Assembly (NCBI RefSeq): GCF_002979555.1
Contig: NZ_PCOZ01000003.1
Location: 372,001-436,000, forward strand
Length of the DNA: 64,000 nucleotides
From: Pseudomonas sp. MYb60
GTDB lineage: Bacteria; Pseudomonadota; Gammaproteobacteria; Pseudomonadales; Pseudomonadaceae
Direction of reading: 5' to 3'
The notes beneath the pieces were generated by a model. It saw only the letters and a program-made list of their open reading frames with translations, ran no database searches and was not told where the DNA came from. Positions within the stretch are counted from its first letter, which is position 1; the number at the start of each line of letters is the position of its first letter. Below, piece by piece: positions 36,173 through 44,800 of this stretch. The translations under genes were made by a program, and so were the position numbers.

Positions 36173-37414
36173 TTGCGTCTGTTTCACACCTCCGACTGGC
36201 ATCTGGGCCAAAACCTTCATGGCCAGGAACGCGACTTCGAACACGCCTGTTTTCTCGAGTGGCTGCTCGGCCAACTGAAAACCCATCGCCCGGATGTGCT
36301 GCTGATCGCTGGCGATATCTTCGACACGGTCAACCCGCCGCTCAAGGCCCAGGAGCGGCTGTACGATTTCATCATCAGCGCCCATGAGCAGAACCCCACG
36401 CTGACCATCGTGATGATCGCCGGCAACCACGACTCCGGTTCGCGGATCGAGCTGCCCGCCCCGCTGATGCGCCGCCTGCGCACCCACGCCCTCGGTCGAG
36501 TGTTGTGGCTGGACGACGGCCAGCTCGACGCCGAGCGCCTGCTGATCCCTCTGCCGGACGCCAAGGGCAAGATCGCCGGCTGGTGCCTGGCCCTGCCCTT
36601 CCTGCGCCCGGCTGAAGTGACCGGTGTGCACCTGGGTGACGACTATTTACGCGGTATCGGCCAGGTACATGAGGCGCTGATCGCCGCCGCCAACGCCAAG
36701 CGCAAGAAAGGCCAGGCGCTGATTGCCATCAGCCATGCGCACATGGCCGGCGGATCGGTGTCGGAAGACTCCGAGCGCAGCCTGATCATCGGCAATGCCG
36801 AGGCCCTGCCGGCCAAACTGTTCGACCGAACCATCGCCTACGTTGCCCTCGGCCATCTGCACAAGCCGCAGAAGGTCAACGGCGAAGAGCGCATTCGGTA
36901 TAGCGGTTCGCCGATTCCGCTGTCGTTTTCCGAAATCGGCTACAAGCATCAGGTGCTCGACGTGACGTTCCAGGGCCAAAGCCTGGTGAGCGTCGAACCC
37001 CTTCTGATCCCCCGCTCGGTCGACCTGCAACGCCTGGAAGCCGCACCGCTGGTGGAAATCCTCAAGGCGCTGGCCGACCTCCCGGACGTCGACCTGCTGG
37101 CCGAAACCCAGCGCCATCCGTGGCTGGAAGTGCGCGTACGTCTCGACGAGCCGCAACCCGACCTGCGCCAGCAGATCGAAGCTGCCCTGCACGGCAAGGC
37201 CGTGCGCCTGGTACGCATCGCGGCGGAATACGCAGGCAAGGGCAGCCGCGAAGACGAAGGCGACGAGCGCCTGATCGAACTCGACCAGCTCACGCCCCAG
37301 GAATTGTTCAGCCGCGCCTGGCAGGACACTTATGGCAGCGAGGTCGATGAACAAACCTTGAAGGACTTCGCCGTGCTGCTCCAGGACGTGCAACAGGAGG
37401 ACGAACAGCCATGA
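36173..37414 (+). CDS. sbcD: Exonuclease SbcCD, nuclease subunit D
   Basis: 413 residues of the Mre11 family. Phosphoesterase motifs appear in order: TSDWHLGQ (Asp8, His10), AGDIFD (Asp48) and GNHDSG (Asn85-His86-Asp87), with manganese-binding histidines later (ISHAHMAGG, GHLHKPQ). The SbcCD complex cleaves hairpins and DNA ends at palindromes. The start is TTG 36173: CGGAG lies 7-8 bases upstream and the protein then begins MRLFHTSDWH as in the family. The gene overlaps sbcC by ATGA. Confidence 0.95.
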   Translation: MRLFHTSDWHLGQNLHGQERDFEHACFLEWLLGQLKTHRPDVLLIAGDIFDTVNPPLKAQERLYDFIISAHEQNPTLTIVMIAGNHDSGSRIELPAPLMRRLRTHALGRVLWLDDGQLDAERLLIPLPDAKGKIAGWCLALPFLRPAEVTGVHLGDDYLRGIGQVHEALIAAANAKRKKGQALIAISHAHMAGGSVSEDSERSLIIGNAEALPAKLFDRTIAYVALGHLHKPQKVNGEERIRYSGSPIPLSFSEIGYKHQVLDVTFQGQSLVSVEPLLIPRSVDLQRLEAAPLVEILKALADLPDVDLLAETQRHPWLEVRVRLDEPQPDLRQQIEAALHGKAVRLVRIAAEYAGKGSREDEGDERLIELDQLTPQELFSRAWQDTYGSEVDEQTLKDFAVLLQDVQQEDEQP

Positions 37415-40400
37415 AAATCCTCGCCATCCGCCTGAAAAACCTGGCTTCATTGGCCGGCCCGTTCGAAATCGACTTCACCGCCGAGCCGCTCGCCAGCGCT
37501 GGATTGTTCGCCATCACCGGGCCAACCGGCGCGGGTAAAAGCACCCTGCTCGATGCGCTGTGCCTGGCGCTGTTCGGCGCTGTACCCCGGCTGGGTGACA
37601 CCGGCCAGGCCAAGATGCCCGATGCCGACAGCGACATTTCCATCGGTGATCCGCGCACCTTGCTGCGCCGTGGTACCGGTGGTGGCTATGCCGAGGTGGA
37701 TTTTGTCGGTGTGAGTGGCCGTCGCTATCGCGCGCGCTGGGAAGCCAATCGCGCCCGCGACAAGGCCAGCGGCAAGTTGCAGAACAGCCGCCAAAGCTTG
37801 ATCGACCTGGACAGCGACCAACTGCTCGCCAGCCAGAAGACCGAATACAAGACCCAGCTGGAATTGGCCCTCGGCCTGAACTTCGAGCAATTCACCCGCG
37901 CCGTGCTGCTGGCGCAAAGCGAGTTCAGCGCATTCCTCAAGGCCAACGACAACGAACGCAGTGAGCTGCTGGAAAAGCTCACCGACACCGCGCTGTACAC
38001 CCAGCTCGGCCGCCGCGCATTCGAAAAGGCCAAGGACGCCAAGGACGCCCACCGCCAGTTGCAGGACCAGGCCACCGGCGTCGTGCCACTGGCGCCTGAA
38101 GCGCGCGCCGAACTGGACGAGCAATTCAACACAGCCCAGCAACAGCTCAAGACCCAACAGGCCCAGCTCAAGCAACTCGAGGCACAGCAAACCTGGTTCA
38201 AGGAACTGCGCGAATGGCAGCAGCGCCAACTCGACGCTACCGAACAACTGCAACGTGCCCGGGCGGACTGGGACGGCCAGGGCCAGCAGCGCCAGGACTT
38301 GAATCGCCTGGATCAATTGGCGCCGCAACGTCATCATTTTGCGCGCCAAGCCGAACTCGACAACCTGCTGACGCCCCTGGCGGCGCAGATTCAGCAGCAC
38401 ATCGAACAGCAAGCCGAGTGGCTGAGCCGCCAGGAACAGGCCCAGCACCAGCAAGCCAGCGCACACACTGCACTGGCCGACGCGGTAAAGCGCCAGGCCG
38501 ACGCCGCACCGTTGCTGCAACAGGCCTTCGCCGAACAGAATACCCTCGCCCACCTGACCCGGGACCTGGCCAAACGCAGCGACGAACAACAGCAGCAGCA
38601 CACGGCGTGCGCGCAAGGCCAGGCCCTGCTCGACGGCTTGCTGGAAAAACAGGTCCAAGTTGCCGAACGCCTGCAACGCCTGGCCGCCGAGCTTGAGCAC
38701 AGCGCCGCCCTCGCCCCTTTGAGCGCGGCGTGGCAAGGCTATCGCCCCAGCCTGCAACAGCTGATGATGACCGGCAATCGCCTGATCCAGGGCCAGGCCG
38801 AGTTGCCGCAGCTGGAGCAACGTGCCAGCGCCGCCGCCGAGCAATTCACCCAGCAACGCGAAGCGCTGGACGTGCTGTATCAGGAAGCCGGCGCCGAACC
38901 CCAGGCCGTGGCCGAACAGATCCAGTTGCTCGCCAGCCTGTTGCAGGACAATCGCAAACAGCAACGCGCCTTCGAAGACCTGGCCCGCCTGTGGGACAGC
39001 CAGCAGCAGCTCGACCAGCAGGCCGCCGCCCTCACGCAAAAGCTCGCCGACGCCCAGCAGCAACGTGAGCGACTGAACCAGGCCGGGCTGCAAACCAAGG
39101 CTGAGCTGACGGTCGCCGAGCAGACCCTGACGGTCACCAAGCAACTGCTGGAACGCCAGCGCCTGGCCCGCAGTGCCAGCGTCGAGGAATTGCGCGAGCA
39201 GCTGCAAGATGACCAGCCGTGCCCAGTGTGTGGCAGCCACGAGCACCCGTATCACCAACCCGAAGCGCTGTTGCAAAGCCTCGGTCGTCACGATGACAAC
39301 GAGGAAGCCACGGCACAGCGTGCGGTGGACACACTCAAGGAAAAGCTCACCGAACTGCGCGGCGAAGTGGGCGGCCTGATTGCCCAGCAAAAGGAGTTCC
39401 TGCAACAACAGGAAGGCCTGACCACGCAGCAACAGGCGCTCGCACCGAGCCTGGACGCCCACCCGCTGTCCGCCTCGTTGCTCAACCAGGACGCCGCCAA
39501 GCGCAGCACTTGGCTGGCCCAGCAATTGACCCAACTCAGCCAGAGCATCACCCAGGACGAACAGCGCCAGGGCGCCCTGCTCAACCTGCAACAGAACGCC
39601 GGGCGCCTGCAGCAGCAACTGCAAGCGGCTCAAGAGGCGAGCCAGCAGGCGCAGCAGTTATTGGTGACGCAGCAACGTGAACTCAGCAGCGACCGTGCGC
39701 GCCTGGACGAAGAACTCAGCAGCTTTGCCGCCGTATTGCCCGCCGCCACGCTCGAAGGCCTGTGCAGCGAACCGGCCGCGACCTTCTTGCAGCTGGACCA
39801 GCACGTCAGCCAGCGCCTGGAGCAACTGGACCACCAGAAGGAAGAACACGCCGAACAGCAAGAACGCCAGCAAGCCATCGAGAAAGAACAGACCCACCAG
39901 CACCATCGCCAGCAGCAGCTCGACGCCCTGTTGCAACAGGTCACCGAGCTGAACACCCAGCAACACGCCGCGCAGCAAAGGCTTGGCGCATTACTGGGCG
40001 AACACACCAGCGCCGAGCAGTGGCAGCAGCACGTCGACCAGGCCGTCACCCAGTCACGCCAAAGTGAGACCGACGCCAACCAACAGCTGCAAGAGACGCG
40101 CACCGCCCTGGTCCAACTGGCCTCCGACCTCAAGGCCCAGCAGGAACGCCAGCACGCGCTGCACGCCGAACAGCAGCACCTCGCTGTACGCATCAGCGAG
40201 TGGCGCGCCCTGCATCCAGAATTGGACGACGCCGGCCTCAGCCGCCTGTTGGCGTTCGATGACGCGCAGGTGGCCACGCTGCGCCAACAACTGCAGCACA
40301 GCGAAAAAGCCATCGAACAGGCCAGGGTGTTGTTGCAAGAGCGCGAACAGCGCCTCGCCGAGCACCAGGCCTTGCACAACGGCTCGCTTGCGGCGGACGA

Positions 40401-41049
40401 GCTCGACAGCAGCCTCGCCGCGCTCAATCAGCAATTGGCCGATGGCGAGAAACACGTCGCCGAGTTGCGCGCGCGTCAGTCCGAAGACCAGCGCCGCCAG
40501 GATGCCAACCAGGCCCTGGCGATCACCACCGCCAAGGCCTATGAGGAATGGCAGCGCTGGGCGCGTCTCGAGGCATTGATCGGCTCGGCGAGCGGCGACA
40601 AATTCCGCAAGATCGCCCAGGCCTACAACCTCGACTTGCTGGTGCATCACGCCAACGTGCAACTGCGCCAACTGGTGCGGCGATACCGTCTCCAGCGCGG
40701 CGGCAGCATGCTCGGGCTGCTGGTGCTGGATACGGAAATGGGCGATGAACTGCGCTCGGTGCACTCGCTGTCGGGCGGCGAGACGTTCCTGGTGTCGCTG
40801 GCATTGGCCCTGGGGCTGGCATCGATGGCGTCGAGCACACTGAAGATCGAATCGCTGTTCATCGACGAAGGCTTCGGCAGCCTCGACCCGGAATCGCTGC
40901 AATTGGCCATGGATGCCCTGGACGGCCTGCAGGCCCAAGGGCGCAAGGTGGCGGTGATTTCTCACGTGCAGGAAATGCATGAACGCATCCCGGTGCAGAT
41001 CCAGGTCAAGCGCCAGGGCAATGGCCTGAGCACCCTGGAGGTCAAGTGA
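37411..41049 (+). CDS. sbcC: Exonuclease SbcCD, ATPase subunit C
   Basis: 1212 residues of the Rad50/SMC type. Walker A is GPTGAGKS at 37-44, and the C-terminal signature HSLSGGETFLVSLALALGLA is followed by Walker B SLFIDEGFGSLD. Between them is a very long coiled coil rich in Gln, Ala and Leu. Its zinc hook is CPVCGSHEHPYH at about residue 604. The subunit drives SbcD on DNA ends. It is translationally coupled with sbcD upstream and with the small GST-like gene downstream. Confidence 0.96.
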   Translation: MKILAIRLKNLASLAGPFEIDFTAEPLASAGLFAITGPTGAGKSTLLDALCLALFGAVPRLGDTGQAKMPDADSDISIGDPRTLLRRGTGGGYAEVDFVGVSGRRYRARWEANRARDKASGKLQNSRQSLIDLDSDQLLASQKTEYKTQLELALGLNFEQFTRAVLLAQSEFSAFLKANDNERSELLEKLTDTALYTQLGRRAFEKAKDAKDAHRQLQDQATGVVPLAPEARAELDEQFNTAQQQLKTQQAQLKQLEAQQTWFKELREWQQRQLDATEQLQRARADWDGQGQQRQDLNRLDQLAPQRHHFARQAELDNLLTPLAAQIQQHIEQQAEWLSRQEQAQHQQASAHTALADAVKRQADAAPLLQQAFAEQNTLAHLTRDLAKRSDEQQQQHTACAQGQALLDGLLEKQVQVAERLQRLAAELEHSAALAPLSAAWQGYRPSLQQLMMTGNRLIQGQAELPQLEQRASAAAEQFTQQREALDVLYQEAGAEPQAVAEQIQLLASLLQDNRKQQRAFEDLARLWDSQQQLDQQAAALTQKLADAQQQRERLNQAGLQTKAELTVAEQTLTVTKQLLERQRLARSASVEELREQLQDDQPCPVCGSHEHPYHQPEALLQSLGRHDDNEEATAQRAVDTLKEKLTELRGEVGGLIAQQKEFLQQQEGLTTQQQALAPSLDAHPLSASLLNQDAAKRSTWLAQQLTQLSQSITQDEQRQGALLNLQQNAGRLQQQLQAAQEASQQAQQLLVTQQRELSSDRARLDEELSSFAAVLPAATLEGLCSEPAATFLQLDQHVSQRLEQLDHQKEEHAEQQERQQAIEKEQTHQHHRQQQLDALLQQVTELNTQQHAAQQRLGALLGEHTSAEQWQQHVDQAVTQSRQSETDANQQLQETRTALVQLASDLKAQQERQHALHAEQQHLAVRISEWRALHPELDDAGLSRLLAFDDAQVATLRQQLQHSEKAIEQARVLLQEREQRLAEHQALHNGSLAADELDSSLAALNQQLADGEKHVAELRARQSEDQRRQDANQALAITTAKAYEEWQRWARLEALIGSASGDKFRKIAQAYNLDLLVHHANVQLRQLVRRYRLQRGGSMLGLLVLDTEMGDELRSVHSLSGGETFLVSLALALGLASMASSTLKIESLFIDEGFGSLDPESLQLAMDALDGLQAQGRKVAVISHVQEMHERIPVQIQVKRQGNGLSTLEVK

Positions 41050-41666
41050 GCGAGGCGCTGCTGTATTCATTCCGGCGCTGCCCGTATGCCATGCGCGCAC
41101 GCTTGGCATTGCGCTATGCAGGCGTGCCGGTGCGTATCGTCGAGGTCAGCCTCAAGGACAAGCCCGCCGAGATGCTGGCATTGTCGCCCAAGGGCACGGT
41201 GCCGGTGTTGAGCGTGGACGGGCGCGTGATTGAAGAAAGCCTGGAAATCATGCAGTGGGCCTTGGCGCAGAACGATCCGCACGATTGGTTGCTGCACGGC
41301 GACCCCGCCGTGCTCGCGTTGATTACCGAGAATGACCAGGTGTTCAAGCAGCACTTGAATCGCTACAAGTATGCCGAGCGCTACCCCGAGCAGCCGATGG
41401 AACATTACCGGGCGAAAGGCGAGGTATTTTTGCACACACTGGAAGGGCTTCTGGCGGGCCGCGACTATTTGCTGGCTTCCCATCCCAGCTTGGCCGACGC
41501 GGCCTTGGTGCCGTTCGTGCGTCAATTTGCCCACGTTGATCGCGAGTGGTTTGCAGGCTCGAACTATCCGAAGTTGCAACAATGGTTACAGCGTTACCTG
41601 ACCAGTGACTTATTCCTGCAGATCATGGACAAACACAATAATCCAGTCGCCAAACTACACCCTTAA
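41046..41666 (+). CDS. Glutathione S-transferase-like protein
   Basis: 206 residues with an N-terminal thioredoxin fold whose active-site region is FRRCPYAMRARLAL (Cys near 12) and the cis-proline motif GTVPVL, then SLEIMQWAL. An all-helical C-terminal domain contains SHPSLADAALVPFVRQFAHVD. It may conjugate or reduce with glutathione; the substrate is unknown. The GTG start at 41046 overlaps the sbcC stop (GTGA), so it belongs to the sbcDC transcript. This coupling is unexpected for a GST. Confidence 0.88.
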   Translation: MSEALLYSFRRCPYAMRARLALRYAGVPVRIVEVSLKDKPAEMLALSPKGTVPVLSVDGRVIEESLEIMQWALAQNDPHDWLLHGDPAVLALITENDQVFKQHLNRYKYAERYPEQPMEHYRAKGEVFLHTLEGLLAGRDYLLASHPSLADAALVPFVRQFAHVDREWFAGSNYPKLQQWLQRYLTSDLFLQIMDKHNNPVAKLHP

Positions 41667-41739
41667 ATGCCCCTCCAAGTTTAATTTGCGGACACCGTAA
41701 ATATCCCGTCACTCTTTTACTTGTTCTCCACCGCGCTGT

Positions 41740-41766
41740 GCACCCTGTTATTCCTACACAGGGTGC
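41740..41766 (+). terminator. Hairpin after the gst gene
   Basis: gcaccctgt (41740-41748) pairs with acagggtgc (41758-41766), 9 bp with a 9-base loop. A T-tract is absent; the sequence after it is AT-rich (caaacaattaaaataaat). It probably ends the sbcDC-gst transcript. Confidence 0.45.
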
Positions 41767-41861
41767 GCACTGCAAACAATTAAAATAAATGACCTGTCTT
41801 TTATTTTTCCCGAGATTGCTACTGTCCACACTTTCCTCTCGCTATAGCCCAGGAGTGCAGT

Positions 41862-44800
41862 ATGCCTACAATCTCTACCCGGCCGCTGGCTATTGATTTC
41901 CGCGTTTCGTCAGCATCTACCCCTCCAACCAATCCCCCTTCAGGCTCAACGCCTGCCAATGACTTTTCAATTACGCCTTCAACAACCAGTAATAAATCCC
42001 GCTCACTGAAGTTGCATCACTCCTTGCAACTTTCAGGGGTCAATCACACCCCGGCCAGGTCCGCAAACAGCGCCTCAGTCGACGCAGCGCGCAATCGATT
42101 CTCCGCACGGCCTACCGTGCAATCCGTAGTAACCGGTTTATTATCGGAGGCCCTGAGCGCGGCGACTCACCGCACGAACCTTGATATCGCTCAATTGGTT
42201 CTCGCTGAACCAGACCCGGATGCACCCGACAGGCGCAAATACACGCGCCTGGTAGACATTGCCCTGGACCATCTGCTGGAAGGCACCGCATTGAATTTCA
42301 GCGGGGACCGAAAACTGCTCGAAACTCGCCCCTCTTCCTCCCAGGACGCAGCCTCGCCGAACGACACGCTCCCCCTGGACCTTCGCAGCCTGGAACACCT
42401 CATACGAGACCTGCCCAACCTGTTCAAAGCGGCCTTCAAACGTGACCTTGTGCACTATTGGAACGGTGCGGCCTACCCTGCGCTGGTCCCTGGGTCCCAC
42501 AGCGATTTGCCGCCCTTGAGTCGACGCCAGTGGCTCAGCGCGATTCTGCGCAACAACCTGCACGCCGCCGGTGCGAAGGCTCCTGCACTTGATAACCTGC
42601 AACGTGAGACGCTGAACCAGGTGGTCAACCACCCTGAAAAATCGTCGCGACCTCAGCCGGAGGGGGACACCGGCGCCAGCGTGTTTACCTTGAACCTGGG
42701 CCTTGAACACGAGCCGGAGTCCTGGGCAGCGTACAGTAACGATCTGCTGATAGTGCGCACGATCAACGACCGTGAGGTGGTGTTGCTGTACAAGTCGACG
42801 GGGGAAATTCAGCCCTACGACTCTGTCGCAGCCTTCAAAAGCGCCTGGGCACAACAGCTTGAAGAACAGTTACCGCTCGACCAGTTGAAGTTTGGCCTTG
42901 AAGAGCCTGATGGCTCGATCTTCGATACCCTGGCCGACAACCTCCTGCATAAAAACCTGCGCACTATCACATTGCTCCCGACGCCCCTCGGCGGACAGGC
43001 GAACGCAGACCTCGCTCAGCAATTCGCCGAGGCAAGCGATCCATTCTTGGACCTCCCCACCGCGCCCAACGGCCAACCGCAACTGCTTGAAGCCTTGCAC
43101 AAAGCCCCGCCTGAATGGCTGCGTGACGCCAGCGAGGCTGATCTGGCGGCCTACCGTAATCTGGCTTTGCAATTGACCCGTAGCGTGAACCGCAACGGCG
43201 GGCGCTCCTACAAACATGGAATTCCAGACATACAGCGTTTTGCACAACAGCAGCTCGACGCAAAATTACCGAAAGGCTATGCCACCAAGGACTTGAGCGT
43301 GGTGTTCAAAGTCCCGGTGGGCACACTGGGCGGCGGCTACATCGAACGTGAACCCATGAGCCTGGAAGCCATGGCCCTGCAGAACCTGGCGGGTCTGCCC
43401 AAAGGCGAGATGGAGGTTTACCACAACGGCAAACGTGTACCCGAGCTCGAAAAGGACGGGCTACTCAAGACGCTCGTGCAGCAAGTGGATATCGGTAAAC
43501 ACTACCCCGCGCAGATTGAACACACGCTATCGGGCGACACTCAAGATACCCGGGAGCGCCGCGCGTTATTTGCCGAACGCCTGACGATCGAGCTTCCGCT
43601 GCAGGCATTGTCCCAGTCCCTGCAAAAAGGCGGCGGGTTCAGCGCCCTTGGCTACCGGTACGTCGAAGCGCTCGTACACCCAGGCCCCGGCCAAAAACAC
43701 GTCGACAACCAGGAAATCGTCCTTCGGCCACTGGCATTCCTGCGTCGACCCGGTGCGCAGCCCGACGTTGTCGACAACATGTTTTTGATCGAGCCCAAGG
43801 ACCCCGCTGCGGGCCCCCACATTCTGTATCGCCCGCTGTTGTCCGATGCGCCTTTGTTGGAGTTCCCTACGCGCGCAGCGTTGATGGAGGCGATCGCCAC
43901 ACCGGGCGATCTACAAAAAAGCGTACTCGCCTGGCTACCCAACCAGAACACGCGCGACGTCTATGCCCATAACGGGTTTCGCGAACCTCACCTCCAGCGC
44001 TTCAATCAGGGCGACGAGTTCGCCCGCTACGAAGCGGCAAAACCCGCAACCCTGGCCACAGACAACTATGCGGCGGCCGATTCGCTCCTGCACGCGCTGC
44101 AGGCGGGCAAGCTGATGGACGCACTCTACGATGCCAACGTCCGCGGCCTCTTGAGCCTCGCCGATCAGCAGTCAGTGTCGGACAGTGAGAGCCGCTGGGC
44201 CACCCTGAAGGAAGGCGGCTTCCTGGTGCTGAACGCCGTACTGCCCGCCTTGCGAACACCCGGCATGGTGATGGGCACGCTGATGCAGTTCGATGCCATC
44301 CAGCAAGACCTCGAGACGCTCGACGGCGAAAACGGCGCAGACAAATCCGGCGCGGTACTGGATCTGCTGCTCAATATGATGTTTGCCATCGAACACCTTA
44401 CGTCGCGCCCGTCAGCGACACACAACGATGGGAACGGGAATCCAGCCGCAGAGGCCTCAGCCAACAGCGTCGACGCTGAGCCGCCTGCTCACGCAAGCGA
44501 TGCGGCGACTCGGCCACTGCCAGCTGATATCAACCAAGCCCTGAAATTCCCGCAGTTGAACCCGCGCACGCGGCTTGTGGACCTGATCAACTCATTCGAA
44601 GTCCCGCAACCGGGCCCGCTGGCGTCTCCCATCGCTGAAGGGAGGCTCAAAGGCCTCTACCGCGTCGATGGCAAGCTGTATGCCAAAGCCCATGAAAAAT
44701 GGTACCGCGTAGGGGCCGACCTGGATCAAGTGTTCCTCCTCGACGGTGAAAACAAAGCTCGCACCGGTCCCTTCCTGACACGCTCCAATGACGGCAGCTG

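Noticed and set aside
37447..39633. A 728-codon Leu/Gly-rich antisense frame over sbcC
   Set aside because: It arises from the Gln/Ala-rich coiled coil read on the other strand.
41800..41861. A promoter with TTGCTA and TATAGC upstream of the giant toxin gene
   Set aside because: The spacer would be about 21 bp, outside the usual range, so I did not list it.
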